Shown piece after piece: positions 28,150 to 37,956 of a stretch of DNA of 64,000 bases (the stretch's first letter is position 1; every line of letters starts with the position of its first letter). The DNA lies in contig NZ_PHUE01000001.1 in assembly GCF_002813295.1 (NCBI RefSeq), positions 310,001 through 374,000 on the forward strand, read 5' to 3'. Both the position numbers and the translations under genes were made by a program. This DNA comes from Flavobacterium sp. 5. Its GTDB lineage: Bacteria > Bacteroidota > Bacteroidia > Flavobacteriales > Flavobacteriaceae. The notes beneath the pieces were generated by a model. It was given only the letters and a program-made list of their open reading frames with translations. It did no database searches and had not been told where the DNA came from.

Positions 28150-31100
28150 ATGTTCAAAATATTTATACAAAGACCCGTACTGGCAACCGTTATCTCCATT
28201 TTACTGGTGATATTAGGTGTACTGGGACTCACAAAATTGCCTTTACAACAGTTTCCTGATATTGCGCCTCCCTCGGTTTTGGTCACGGCAGTTTATCCAG
28301 GAGCGAATGCAGAAACCGTTTTACGTTCTGTCGCACCATCACTGGAAGAATCTATAAATGGTGTTGAGAATATGACTTATATGAGCTCAACAGCTAGTAA
28401 TGATGGTACGTTAGCAATCACCGTTTTCTTTAAATTGGGTACAGATGCTGATCAAGCTGCGGTTAACGTTCAAAACAGAGTCGCACAAGCTACAAGTCAA
28501 TTGCCTGCGGAAGTGGTACAGCAAGGTGTCATCACAGCCAAACAACAAAACAGTTTTATTATGGCAATTGGTATGTATACCGATAATGAGTCAAAATACG
28601 ATCAGACATTTGTTGCCAATTATGCTCAAATCAATATTATTCCTGAAATCAAACGTATTCCTGGAGTCGGTTCAGCTAGTATTTTTGGAGGTGTAAAAGA
28701 TTACTCTATGCGTGTTTGGTTAAATCCAACACAAATGTCAACACATAATGTGACGCCAAATGAAGTGATGGCAGCCATTCAGGACAAAAGTTTGGAAGCT
28801 GCTCCTGGTAAATTTGGAGAAAGAAGTAAAGAAGTTTTCGAATATGTAATCAAATACAAAGGGAAACTAACCAAACCAGAAGATTATCAAAACATTGCAA
28901 TTCGTTCGAATGCAGATGGTTCTGTACTTCGTTTAAAAGATGTCGCGAGAGTTGAACTTGGTGCGTACTCCTACAACAGTTTAACCCGTTTGAACGGTAA
29001 AAAAGGAGTTGTAATTGGTATTATTCAGTTGGCGGGTTCTAACTCAAATGATATTCAGATTGCGATTAACAAATTGATGGTTAAAGCTTCTAAAGATTTT
29101 CCTTCTGGAATAAAACACAATATCTTTTATAGTACAAAAGTATCTCTAGATCAATCAATTGAACAAGTAGAACACACTTTAATTGAAGCTTTTATATTGG
29201 TATTTATTGTTGTGTTTCTTTTCCTTCAGGATTTTAGATCAACTTTAATTCCAGCCATTGCAGTTCCAGTAGCCATTTTAGGAACGTTCTTCTTTATGCA
29301 GTTATTCGGATTCTCGATAAATCTTTTAACTCTTTTCGCATTAATCTTAGCGATTGGTATTGTGGTCGATGATGCAATTGTCGTCGTCGAAGCGGTACAC
29401 GCCAAAATGGAACACAAACATCTGTCTCCAAAAGTAGCCACACACGAAGCGATGCACGAAATCACAGGTGCAATTATCTCGATTACATTGGTAATGGCTG
29501 CTGTATTCTTACCTGTTGGTTTTATGGAAGGATCTACTGGGGTTTTCTATCGTCAGTTTGCTTTCACGATGGCCATTGCAATTGTAATTTCAGCAGTTAA
29601 TGCTTTGACTTTAAGTCCTGCCCTTGCCGCTTTATTCTTAAAGGATAACCATGCTGCTCACAATGGAGAAAAACCATACCTTAAACAAGGTTTTAAACAA
29701 AAATTCTTTAACGGATTTAATAATAGTTTTGAGAATTTAACCAATCGCTACGTTGGTGGATTAAAATTCTTAATTCGTAACAAATGGGTTAGTTTAGGAG
29801 GTTTGGCTTTAATTACTATTGCCACAATTGTAATGGTAAAAACGACTCCATCAGGATTTATTCCAACAGAAGATCAAGGTTTTATTGCGATTGCAGTGAA
29901 TACTCCTTCGGGAACTTCATTAGACGGAACTCAAAAAGTAATGACAAAAGCTGAGAATACTTTAAGAGGTTTGAAATCATCGCGATTTGTAACCGCGATT
30001 TCAGGTTTCAACTTATTGACAAACTCTACAAGCCCATCATCAGCAGTTGTTTTCGTATTGCTTAAACCAAATGAAGAACGTGGCGATATCAAAAATATCG
30101 ACGAAATCATGAATCAGGTTCGTGGTAAATTAGGAGCGATTTCAGATGGTAGTTTCTTCGTATTTAGTTTCCCAACTGTACCTGGATTTAGTAATGTTGA
30201 AGCTTTAGATTTAGTGTTACAAGATAAAACAGGCGGTAAACTGGATAAGTTTAGTGGAATTTCACAAAACTTCATTGGTGAATTAATGAAACGTCCTGAA
30301 ATTGCTGTAGCCTTTACCTCTTTCAAAGCTGATTATCCTCAATTACAGTTGGATATTAATGATACAAAAGCGGATCAATTGGGTGTCAAAGTAAAAGACA
30401 TTCTGCAAACAATGCAGGCCTATTTTGGTAGTGCACAAGCATCAGACTTTAATCGTTTCGGAAAATATTACAGAGTGGTCGTTCAAGCGGATATTGCCGA
30501 CAGAGCAGATCCATCCGCTATTGACCGTGTATTTGTAAAAAACAAAAATGGCGAAATGGTTCCGATAAATACTTTGGTAAAACTAACTCGTATTTATGGT
30601 TCTGAAACCGCTTCGAGATACAATTTGTTTAATTCTATTTCGGTGAATGCAATTCCGAAACCTGGATTTAGTTCTGGAGATGCCATCAAAGCAATTGAAG
30701 AAGTTGCGGCACAACAATTGCCAGCTGGTTACAGTTATGAATTTTCAGGACAAACCCGCGAAGAAATTTCTTCTGGAGGACAATCGGCAACTATTTTCCT
30801 ATTGTGTCTGATATTCATTTACTTCCTGCTTGCAGCACAGTACGAAAGTTACATTTTGCCTTTGGCGGTAATTTTCTCAATCCCTGCCGGAATCTTTGGA
30901 GTATTTGTTGCCATTGGATTAACAGGAATCGAAAATAACATTTATGTACAAGTTGCCTTAGTAATGCTTATCGGATTGCTCGCCAAAAATGCGATTCTAA
31001 TTGTAGAGTTTGCAGTCCAAAAAAGAAAATCTGGTCAGGCGTTAGTTAAAGCTTCGATAGATGCTGCGAAGCTTCGTTTACGACCAATTATAATGACATC

Positions 31101-31380
31101 ATTGGCTTTTGTTGTTGGATTAATTCCGATGATGAGTACCAAAGGACCATCAGCTCAGGGTAACCACTCTATTAGTATTGGTGCCGCCGGAGGAATGGTT
31201 TCGGGAGTAATTCTAGGGTTGTTAATCATCCCGGTTTTATTCATCGTATTCCAATATTTACAAGAAAAAGTTACCGGAAAACCAGTAGCTGTAACCAATA
31301 ACCACGAAAATAAAAATGGAAAATTATATCACAACAATTCTGATGACAATAATCATCAGCCTAGCATACATAGCGTATAA
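28150..31380 (+). CDS. RND efflux pump, HAE1 family (AcrB-like)
   Basis: 1,076 aa, the usual size of HAE1 pumps, with twelve predicted transmembrane helices in two halves and large periplasmic loops. The proton-relay helix carries the Asp pair in GIVVDDAIVVVEAV; the second-half signature ...MLIGLLAKNAILIVEFAVQ is present. It exports hydrophobic drugs or toxic compounds by proton exchange as a trimer. The last ~25 residues (from about GKLYHNNSDDNNHQ) are low-complexity and overlap a small hydrophobic frame at 31,316-31,429. Confidence 0.95.
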   Translation: MFKIFIQRPVLATVISILLVILGVLGLTKLPLQQFPDIAPPSVLVTAVYPGANAETVLRSVAPSLEESINGVENMTYMSSTASNDGTLAITVFFKLGTDADQAAVNVQNRVAQATSQLPAEVVQQGVITAKQQNSFIMAIGMYTDNESKYDQTFVANYAQINIIPEIKRIPGVGSASIFGGVKDYSMRVWLNPTQMSTHNVTPNEVMAAIQDKSLEAAPGKFGERSKEVFEYVIKYKGKLTKPEDYQNIAIRSNADGSVLRLKDVARVELGAYSYNSLTRLNGKKGVVIGIIQLAGSNSNDIQIAINKLMVKASKDFPSGIKHNIFYSTKVSLDQSIEQVEHTLIEAFILVFIVVFLFLQDFRSTLIPAIAVPVAILGTFFFMQLFGFSINLLTLFALILAIGIVVDDAIVVVEAVHAKMEHKHLSPKVATHEAMHEITGAIISITLVMAAVFLPVGFMEGSTGVFYRQFAFTMAIAIVISAVNALTLSPALAALFLKDNHAAHNGEKPYLKQGFKQKFFNGFNNSFENLTNRYVGGLKFLIRNKWVSLGGLALITIATIVMVKTTPSGFIPTEDQGFIAIAVNTPSGTSLDGTQKVMTKAENTLRGLKSSRFVTAISGFNLLTNSTSPSSAVVFVLLKPNEERGDIKNIDEIMNQVRGKLGAISDGSFFVFSFPTVPGFSNVEALDLVLQDKTGGKLDKFSGISQNFIGELMKRPEIAVAFTSFKADYPQLQLDINDTKADQLGVKVKDILQTMQAYFGSAQASDFNRFGKYYRVVVQADIADRADPSAIDRVFVKNKNGEMVPINTLVKLTRIYGSETASRYNLFNSISVNAIPKPGFSSGDAIKAIEEVAAQQLPAGYSYEFSGQTREEISSGGQSATIFLLCLIFIYFLLAAQYESYILPLAVIFSIPAGIFGVFVAIGLTGIENNIYVQVALVMLIGLLAKNAILIVEFAVQKRKSGQALVKASIDAAKLRLRPIIMTSLAFVVGLIPMMSTKGPSAQGNHSISIGAAGGMVSGVILGLLIIPVLFIVFQYLQEKVTGKPVAVTNNHENKNGKLYHNNSDDNNHQPSIHSV

Positions 31381-31429
31381 AGTGTCAAGAGATCTTGAAA
31401 CAAAAAAAGATACGTGTCCAGAATCTTAA
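31316..31429 (+). CDS. Possible 37-aa small membrane protein overlapping pump 3' end
   Basis: In the +1 frame relative to the pump gene, an ATG at 31316 opens 37 codons (MENYITTILMTIIISLAYIA, then YKVSRDLETKKDTCPES). One hydrophobic helix (residues 4-21) is followed by a charged tail, a common plan for small membrane proteins. It bridges the pump and TolC-like genes, ending 17 bp before the latter. E. coli AcrZ is a precedent for a small pump-associated peptide, but homology is not claimed. Coding status is uncertain. Confidence 0.4.
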   Translation: MENYITTILMTIIISLAYIAYKVSRDLETKKDTCPES

Positions 31430-31445
31430 TTACAATAAAGTAAAA

Positions 31446-32864
31446 ATGAAAAAGTATATAACCAAAACCGTGATAATCACTATTCTGATTACCACAATAA
31501 TATCCTGTACTGTTTCCAAGGATATTGAAACACCAAAAGATGCCTTTCCTGAGAATTTCAGGAATGCATCGGTTTCAAAAGACACGACTAGTATTGGTGA
31601 TCTGGAGTGGAAAAATTTCTTTACAGAAAAAGATATGATCCAACTAATCGATAGTGCTGTAGTGAGAAATAACGATTTACAAATAGCAACAAAAAACATC
31701 GAAATTGCGCAATATCGATTCACACAATCGAAATGGAACAATGTACCGCAAGCTAATCTATTGGTAACCGCAAGTACGAGCAATCCTTCGGATAATAGTT
31801 TTACTGGAAGGAGTCTGAATCAGGCTTTAGGTCAAAATCACATTGAAGATTATTCAGCTGGAGTTTCACTTTCGTGGGAAGCTGATATTTGGGGAAAAAT
31901 CAAAAACCAGAAAAAAGGAGCTTTTGCTAATTATCTTCAATCAGAAGAAGTAAAAAAAGCATTGCAAACTACTGTTGTGGCTAATGTTTCAAAAGGATAT
32001 TACAATCTTTTGATGCTAGATGCACAGTTAGAAATCGCTAAGAAAAATGTACAGTTAATTGACAGTACCACTACTATCATTAAATTAAAATTTGATGCAG
32101 GTCAGGTAACTTCATTAGCGATTCAACAATCCGAAGCGCAGAAATTAAATGCTGCTCAGTTAGTTCCTTTATTAGAACAAAACATTTCGATTCAGGAAAA
32201 TGCTTTGAGTGTATTGACAGGTTCGTTCCCAGATTCTAAAAAAAGGAGCATAGTTCTTAGTGACATTGATGTAAAAAATAATGCCGCTGTTGGAATTCCA
32301 TCTTCAATAGTAAGCAGAAGACCTGATGTAAAAAGTGCTGAATTAGCTTTAAAAACTGCAAATGCAAATGTTGGAATAACAAAAGCAGATTTATATCCAG
32401 CTTTAAAAATTACAGCTCAAGGCGGATTAAATTCGTTTGAAAGTAGTAATTGGTTCACTATTCCTGCTTCCTTGTTTGGAACAGCTCTTGGAGGTTTAAC
32501 ACAACCATTATTGAATAATAAAAAATTGAAAACGCAATATAATATCGCTGTAGCGGAAAGAGAAAAAGCAGTTATCAATTTCAGACAATCAGTTTTAGTA
32601 GCAGTTACCGAAGTATCTAATGCTTTAGTAACTGTAGAAAAACTGGAGCAACAGCAATTTTTCCTTCAGGAACGTGTTAAAACATTAAACCAAGCCATTA
32701 AAAATTCGAAAATGTTATTCAAAAATGGAATGGCAGAATATTTGGAAGTTTTGTCTGCACAAGCGAATTTATTGCAAAGCGAATTAGAACTTGCTGATAT
32801 AAAAAGACAACAATTATCTGCTAATACCGAGTTATACCGTGCATTGGGCGGTGGTTGGAAATAA
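31446..32864 (+). CDS. Outer-membrane efflux channel (TolC/OprM family), lipoprotein
   Basis: 472 aa from the start at 31446, chosen because the lipoprotein signal begins there (MKKYITKTVIITILITTIISC). It shows duplicated long helices (about 55-205 and 265-470) and OprM-type motifs such as GVSLSWEADIWGKIKN, SSIVSRRPDVKSAELALKTANANVGITKADLYPAL and YLEVLSAQANLLQSELELADIKRQQL. It forms the outer-membrane exit duct of the RND pump and is the last efflux gene of the operon. Confidence 0.92.
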   Translation: MKKYITKTVIITILITTIISCTVSKDIETPKDAFPENFRNASVSKDTTSIGDLEWKNFFTEKDMIQLIDSAVVRNNDLQIATKNIEIAQYRFTQSKWNNVPQANLLVTASTSNPSDNSFTGRSLNQALGQNHIEDYSAGVSLSWEADIWGKIKNQKKGAFANYLQSEEVKKALQTTVVANVSKGYYNLLMLDAQLEIAKKNVQLIDSTTTIIKLKFDAGQVTSLAIQQSEAQKLNAAQLVPLLEQNISIQENALSVLTGSFPDSKKRSIVLSDIDVKNNAAVGIPSSIVSRRPDVKSAELALKTANANVGITKADLYPALKITAQGGLNSFESSNWFTIPASLFGTALGGLTQPLLNNKKLKTQYNIAVAEREKAVINFRQSVLVAVTEVSNALVTVEKLEQQQFFLQERVKTLNQAIKNSKMLFKNGMAEYLEVLSAQANLLQSELELADIKRQQLSANTELYRALGGGWK

Positions 32865-32930
32865 TAATTCCAAATTGGTATTACTCCTTGTTAGAACACT
32901 AAAAAAATAGAATCTAAATTATAAATAGAT

Positions 32931-34037
32931 ATGAGTACAAATAATTTATTTACGCCCTTCAACTTGAAGACGTTAAATCTTAAAAACAGAATTGTGATGG
33001 CGCCTATGACGCGTTCCTTTTCTCCAAATGGAGTACCAACTGATGCAGTAGCTGCTTATTACCAAAAAAGAGCTGAAGGCGAAGTTGGTCTGATATTATC
33101 TGAAGGAACTGTTATTGACAGACCGTCATCATCTAATGATGCTAATGTCCCTCACTTTTATGGAAATGAAGCACTAAAAGGATGGAAAAACGTAATAGAT
33201 GGCGTTCATTCTGCTGGTGGTCAAATGGGGCCGCAAATCTGGCATATGGGAATTATGGATAATCATCATTCGGGCTGGGTTCCTCCAGTTCCTTTTGAAG
33301 GGCCATCAGGATTAAACCGTCCAGGTTTCAATAACGGTAACACTATGTCTGAAAAAGACATTGAAAATACCATTATTGCTTTCGGAAAAGCAGCGGCCGA
33401 TGCTAAACGATTAGGCTTTGATACTATCGAAATTCACGGTGCTCATGGGTATTTAATTGACCAATTCTTTAACCCTGAAACCAATTTACGTACTGATATT
33501 TACGGAGGAAAAACAATAAAGGAACGCAATAAATTTGCAATTGAAGTGGTGAAAGAAATCAGAAAACAAGTAGGAAATGATTTTGCAATTATCATGCGTT
33601 TTTCTCAATTTAAACCTTCTGATTACAATTATAAATTGGCAAAAAATCCACAAGAATTAGATGCTTGGCTTACACCTCTTGTTGATGCAGGTGTCGATAT
33701 TTTGCATTGTTCACAACGTCGTTTTTGGGAACCTGAATTTGAACGTTCTGATTTGAATTTTGCAGGATGGGCTAAAAAAGTAACAGGAGCGCCAACGATT
33801 ACTGTTGGTTCGGTTGGACTTTCAGGAGATTTCTTTAGTGCTTTTGCGGGCGAAAGTTCTCAACCTACCTCTTTGGATGAACTAACAAGACGTTTCGATA
33901 GAGGTGATTTTGATTTAGTTGCCGTTGGAAGACCTTTACTATCTGACCCAAATTGGGCTGCAAAAATAAAAGCTGGACAAACGGAGCAACTTGTAGGATT
34001 CAGCAAAGAAGCTTTAGGTGAATTGATTCTAGAATAA
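32931..34037 (+). CDS. Alkene reductase, old yellow enzyme family
   Basis: 368 aa FMN-dependent TIM barrel. Family motifs: NLKNRIVMAPMTRSFSPNGVPT, GPQIWHMG, the substrate-binding pair in EIHGAHGYLIDQFFNPETNLRTDIYGG and the phosphate-binding DLVAVGRPLLSDPNW. NemA-like enzymes reduce activated C=C bonds and nitro compounds using NADPH. It follows the efflux operon by 66 bp on the same strand, a common partnership in xenobiotic responses, and may share its TetR control. Confidence 0.92.
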   Translation: MSTNNLFTPFNLKTLNLKNRIVMAPMTRSFSPNGVPTDAVAAYYQKRAEGEVGLILSEGTVIDRPSSSNDANVPHFYGNEALKGWKNVIDGVHSAGGQMGPQIWHMGIMDNHHSGWVPPVPFEGPSGLNRPGFNNGNTMSEKDIENTIIAFGKAAADAKRLGFDTIEIHGAHGYLIDQFFNPETNLRTDIYGGKTIKERNKFAIEVVKEIRKQVGNDFAIIMRFSQFKPSDYNYKLAKNPQELDAWLTPLVDAGVDILHCSQRRFWEPEFERSDLNFAGWAKKVTGAPTITVGSVGLSGDFFSAFAGESSQPTSLDELTRRFDRGDFDLVAVGRPLLSDPNWAAKIKAGQTEQLVGFSKEALGELILE

Positions 34038-34129
34038 ATTTATAAACAGAAACAATTATCTGCGAATAGCGCGTTATATCACGTATTTGCAGAGATTGGA
34101 AACAATACCCTTTTTATTTAATTTGATTG

Positions 34130-34162
34130 ACGCTGTAAGACTTTGGTTTTGCAGCGTTTTTT
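34130..34162 (+). terminator. Terminator after the efflux/reductase cluster
   Basis: Stem ACGCTG / CAGCGT with an intervening 16-nt loop followed by a run of T. It closes the operon that begins with the adaptor gene. The next 309 bp hold nothing recognised. Confidence 0.75.
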
Positions 34163-34471
34163 CGTTCTGTTTCATTTTCAGAGTTATGAAATACTAAGAC
34201 AAACAGTATATCCTTTTGTTTTTTTGTTTTCACTATAAAAAATATTTTTATACAATTCAATTATACTTTTAGATAACTTAACTATACTTTTACAAGATAA
34301 AAACTAAGCACCCGAATATTAGTCGTAATACACAACAGAGTCATATTCTTTTTATTTTAAAACATTTATGACGTTCTATTTCATTTAATTATTGGTCTTT
34401 AAGATTATCGAGTAACTGAACTAAATTATATAATGCCAGACCTCAAAAAGTTAATCATCAAAACAAATAAA
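34163..34471 (+). other. Intergenic region without recognised element
   Basis: AT-rich sequence upstream of the histidine phosphatase gene, presumably its promoter region. No gene or repeat seen. Confidence 0.4.
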
Positions 34472-35029
34472 ATGAATAAATTTTTTATACTATTTTTTCT
34501 CTGTTTAGTATATGCCTACCCTCAATCCAAACAGGGAGAAATATCGCAAAGTAAACACGCTAATTCTGCCGTGAAAAGCAAAACAACTACATTTATACTT
34601 ATACGGCATGCTGAAAAAGAAAGCAATGGTGATAATCCAAATCTAAGTGGCGATGGAATCTCGAGAGCAGAAGAGTTACGACATGTTTTGAATACTGTAC
34701 CAATAAGTGCTATTTATTCTACTCCGTATAATCGCACCCGCCAAACTGTACAATCTCTTGCGTTTGAAAGGGGTATTCCAATTACAGAATATGCTGCGAA
34801 AAATCCAGCCAAACAATTGATTGACGAAGTTCTTGCTTCCTATATTGGAAAAACGGTGGTTATTGTTGGGCATTCTAATACTGTTCCAGAAATTATAAAA
34901 ACACTCACTAACGGTTTCAACAAGATTACTATAAGTGAGTCTCAATATGACAATATGTTTATTATTACTTGCCAAGATAAACTTGATCCCATTTTTATGC
35001 AGTTAAAATATGGAAAAAGCACACAATAG
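34472..35029 (+). CDS. Histidine phosphatase (phosphoglycerate-mutase-like), exported
   Basis: 185 aa from the start at 34472, where a signal peptide begins (MNKFFILFFLCLVYAYPQS). Histidine phosphatase motifs: FILIRHAEKE with the phospho-acceptor His, SAIYSTPYNRTRQTV, and VIVGHSNTVPEII with the second catalytic His. Substrate unknown; export to the periplasm is predicted. An earlier in-frame ATG at 34433 would destroy the signal peptide and is not preferred. Confidence 0.85.
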   Translation: MNKFFILFFLCLVYAYPQSKQGEISQSKHANSAVKSKTTTFILIRHAEKESNGDNPNLSGDGISRAEELRHVLNTVPISAIYSTPYNRTRQTVQSLAFERGIPITEYAAKNPAKQLIDEVLASYIGKTVVIVGHSNTVPEIIKTLTNGFNKITISESQYDNMFIITCQDKLDPIFMQLKYGKSTQ

Positions 35030-35082
35030 ATAATCAAAATAAATTGCTGAATTTAATCGTCGAATTTTAAATTTACAACACA

Positions 35083-35598
35083 ATGGAAACAACAGCAAAT
35101 CTTAAACAAAATATTACCGAAATATTTAAGGAATTAGATGAAAAACTTTCTTCTTTTTCAGAAAGCCAAATAAACAAAAAACCTTTTGAAGGGAGCTGGA
35201 CAGCGGGTCAGCTTGCACAACATCTTATTTTAGGATGTTCCGGTTTAAGTAAACTATGTGATGGTAAAACAGAAAAAACGGACCGTGATCCCAGTGAAAA
35301 AATTGACGTTATAAAATCGGTATTTTTAAATTTTGATACAAAAATGCAGTCTCCAGAATTCTTATACACTGAGGATAAAGAATATAACCAAATTTTATTA
35401 CTTTTAGCATTGCAAAAAATTGAACAAGAGTTACTGCACATTTCAAACAATTACGATTTAACTTTAACCTGTCTTGATTTTGTGATTCCATCTTTTGGAA
35501 AACTCACAATTTACGAATGGATATATTTTGATCTTATCCATATTCAAAGACACCTAAAGCAATTAAATACAATTTTTGAGAAAGTAACACAACATTGA
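35083..35598 (+). CDS. DinB/YfiT-like four-helix-bundle protein
   Basis: 171 aa. The pattern of the DinB superfamily is visible: SWTAGQLAQHLI with the first metal-site His and YFDLIHIQRHLKQL with the two C-terminal His residues. Members are putative metal-dependent enzymes, some of them thiol transferases; the activity here cannot be assigned. Cytosolic. It lies 53 bp after the phosphatase gene on the same strand. Confidence 0.8.
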   Translation: METTANLKQNITEIFKELDEKLSSFSESQINKKPFEGSWTAGQLAQHLILGCSGLSKLCDGKTEKTDRDPSEKIDVIKSVFLNFDTKMQSPEFLYTEDKEYNQILLLLALQKIEQELLHISNNYDLTLTCLDFVIPSFGKLTIYEWIYFDLIHIQRHLKQLNTIFEKVTQH

Positions 35599-35639
35599 TT
35601 TGCAAAATAATTTCGATAACAAACTTAAAACCATAGTAT

Positions 35640-36107
35640 ATGAAATCTAAAGTGGGTGCTATTTTTTTATCAGGTTTAATTGCTGGTACAATGGATATTT
35701 TGGCAGCAACAATAACCTACACTGTTATTTTGCAAAAAACTACAGCAATTAAACTTTTACAATCTATTGCCAGTGGTATTTTTAAAAAAGAAGCCTATAC
35801 AAGCGGTCCACAAATGGCTTGGTACGGCTTGGGTCTTCATTACCTAATTGCAACCACTTTTGCCTTATTCTATTTTCTAATTTACCCTTACGTTCCACTT
35901 TTTAGAAAGAATGCTTTACTTTCTGGAATTCTATACGGAATTTTCGTTGGCGTAGTAATGAATCTAATTGTACTACCAATAGTATTTCCTGCTTTACCAC
36001 CCAGAAGCCTTGATTTTGCGTTGGTACTAGCAATAGTTATTTTAATATTTTGTATAGGGCTTCCAATTGCTTTTATAGCTAAGAAATACTATTCTTTAAA
36101 TCAATAA
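35640..36107 (+). CDS. Integral membrane protein, four helices
   Basis: 155 aa with about four transmembrane segments (7-28, 56-80, 92-115, 122-145). The opening SGLIAGTMDILAATITYTVIL and the YLIATTFALFYFLIYP segment are reminiscent of uncharacterised YagU-like membrane proteins. No catalytic motif. It lies 41 bp after the DinB-like gene on the same strand. Function unknown. Confidence 0.75.
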   Translation: MKSKVGAIFLSGLIAGTMDILAATITYTVILQKTTAIKLLQSIASGIFKKEAYTSGPQMAWYGLGLHYLIATTFALFYFLIYPYVPLFRKNALLSGILYGIFVGVVMNLIVLPIVFPALPPRSLDFALVLAIVILIFCIGLPIAFIAKKYYSLNQ

Positions 36108-36238
36108 TTTTATAAGCTCCCCCTACTCAAATCTTTTGAAGAATTTCATTTAACAAAGAATAATCAGTTTCAAATTCCCAAACCTTTTCAAGTTTTAGGA
36201 TGCTAGTTATCATACCCCAAAACCATGTCAATAGAGCT

Positions 36239-36805
36239 ATGTTTAAACTTTCAATACTATTTTGTTTTATATCGTTTTTAAGCTTTTCGCAAAAAGCGGT
36301 AAAACTGGAGTTTTCAATCTCAGAAATAGATAGTTTAAGTAAACAGGAAAGCTGTTTTCAAATATTTGATTATGGAGGCAGAATTCAAGCTAAAAAAGAG
36401 TATGCTAATGACAAAACAGAAACTGTTGGAGATGGTTATTCTGGTTGGAAAATAAATGCCCATTTTATAGACAGCTTAAATTATAATCGGTTATCCCAAA
36501 AAGAACAAAAACATTATAATGACGAGAAAACGTGCAGATTGATAAGAGCGGATTACTCAAGCTCTATTGCTTTTGAAGACGGAAGCTCAGAAAAAGAGAA
36601 ACTACTTTTTTATTTCAGTAATAATGAGCTTTTTTATATTAAATATCAAACCAACTCTTTAGATAAAAATAAAATTCAAAGGTCGAATGATCTTAATTTC
36701 TTTTTCTCTGAAATTGAAAATAAATTATCCGATAATGAATCCTTAAAACAATATCTGATTGATAAAAAATCTGAGATCATGAAGGTGTGGTTTAAAACAA
36801 AATGA
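36239..36805 (+). CDS. Hypothetical exported protein
   Basis: 188 aa from the start at 36239, where a signal peptide begins (MFKLSILFCFISFLSFSQ). The mature part is hydrophilic, with an SGWKINAHFIDSLNYN segment and mixed strands and helices; no family recognised. A faint attC-like right end lies just upstream (about 36,160-36,210), so it may be a displaced cassette gene, but the evidence is weak. Confidence 0.65.
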   Translation: MFKLSILFCFISFLSFSQKAVKLEFSISEIDSLSKQESCFQIFDYGGRIQAKKEYANDKTETVGDGYSGWKINAHFIDSLNYNRLSQKEQKHYNDEKTCRLIRADYSSSIAFEDGSSEKEKLLFYFSNNELFYIKYQTNSLDKNKIQRSNDLNFFFSEIENKLSDNESLKQYLIDKKSEIMKVWFKTK

Positions 36806-36995
36806 TATGACAGCAAGCAGGTTTAGTACAATTTAATGTTTAAAGAGTTATATATAACTTGAAAAAAGCATCCCACACAAACTTTTGCATATTTTATTAT
36901 TTTAAAAAATACAACAAAAATTCTTATAAAAAATATTTTTTTAATTATAGTTTTTCCTACATTTGAATAATGACTAATTATAAAAACTAAATTAA

Positions 36996-37481
36996 ATGAG
37001 TAATTTAAATCCAAACAGACTGAACTTAATCTACCCAGTCGCTGACATGACCCTGATGAAAACAAATGCTAATGCTACAATTGCTAAAATTCCAGTTTTG
37101 GCGACTCTTACCGAAGAGGAACGTGCTAGTGGTGGCGATATTAATGTTGATAACAAAATTTTTGTAGACGATACCCTAAACGAGCTAATTACTAATGGAG
37201 CTACTCTTATGCCAGCTTGGTTTAATATTCCTAACTTGAGTAATGATGTTACTTTCTTTAATCAATCGGAAGAACTGATTTCGTTGTATTCGAATATCAT
37301 TGTTAGACTAAAAGATGCACAACGTATTGCGGGCAGAGAAGCACTTGTTAACGCTAGAAAAGCTTACGAGCAATACAAATCGGCAGCCGATGCTGGAGTA
37401 TCTGGAGCACAGGCGAGTTATGACAAATTAAAAATTAGATTTGACAAGAGTCCAGGTGCCCCTGCTCAGCAAATTCAGTAA
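36996..37481 (+). CDS. Hypothetical protein, 161 aa
   Basis: No signal peptide or membrane helix. The N-terminal half contains MSNLNPNRLNLIYPVADMT and a DKIFVDDTLNEL-type segment; the C-terminal half is helical and Ala-rich (AREALVNARKAYEQYKSAAD), possibly a coiled coil. No family recognised. It is followed by a clean terminator, so it is an independent transcription unit directly before the repeat array that precedes the recombinase. Confidence 0.7.
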   Translation: MSNLNPNRLNLIYPVADMTLMKTNANATIAKIPVLATLTEEERASGGDINVDNKIFVDDTLNELITNGATLMPAWFNIPNLSNDVTFFNQSEELISLYSNIIVRLKDAQRIAGREALVNARKAYEQYKSAADAGVSGAQASYDKLKIRFDKSPGAPAQQIQ

Positions 37482-37509
37482 ACAATATTAATTTCCAAAT
37501 CCTGAAAAG

Positions 37510-37540
37510 AGGCTGTCCATTATTGGATAGCCTTTTTTTT
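37510..37540 (+). terminator. Rho-independent-type terminator
   Basis: Stem AGGCTGTCC / GGATAGCCT (one mismatch), 6-nt loop, followed by a run of eight or more T. It closes the 161-aa gene. Confidence 0.9.
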
Positions 37541-37676
37541 TGTGCTTTATATTTAAAGGTAAAATCGCAAACAAGAATTCTTTTATTCATTATCAAAACG
37601 TCAAAAACACAAAACTATAGTACTCGTACATAACACTTTGAGCTTTGTATTTAATTTATATATTTTATATATAACA

Positions 37677-37912
37677 TATATACTTTTTATATAAAACATT
37701 TATACGTTTTGTATCAATCATTTATACTTTTTATATAAAACATTTATATTTTTTGTATCAATCAATTATACTTTTTATATAAAACATTTATACGTTTTGT
37801 ATCAATCATTTATACTTTTTGTATAAAACATTTATACGTTTTGTATTAATCATTTATACATTTTATATAAAACATTTATACGTTTTGTATAATTATTATA
37901 TATGTTTTGTAT
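37677..37912 (+). repeat. ~21.5-bp direct repeat array (iteron-like) before HTH gene
   Basis: About eleven units of the form TTTATACNTTTTRTATNAA alternate between an ATACTTTTTATAT type and an ATACGTTTTGTAT type, giving a ~43-bp double unit. Many units contain the small dyad ATAC...GTAT. The period is two helical turns, so bound proteins would line up on one face. A TATTTTTG box (37923-37930) follows. Likely a cooperative operator for the adjacent HTH protein. Confidence 0.8.
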
Positions 37913-37956
37913 AAAAAAAACCTATTTTTGCAAAACTTAATTATAAGTTACAAACT

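Noticed and set aside
37677..37912. CRISPR array
   Set aside because: Repeats are contiguous, AT-rich and degenerate with no unique spacers, and no cas gene is present.
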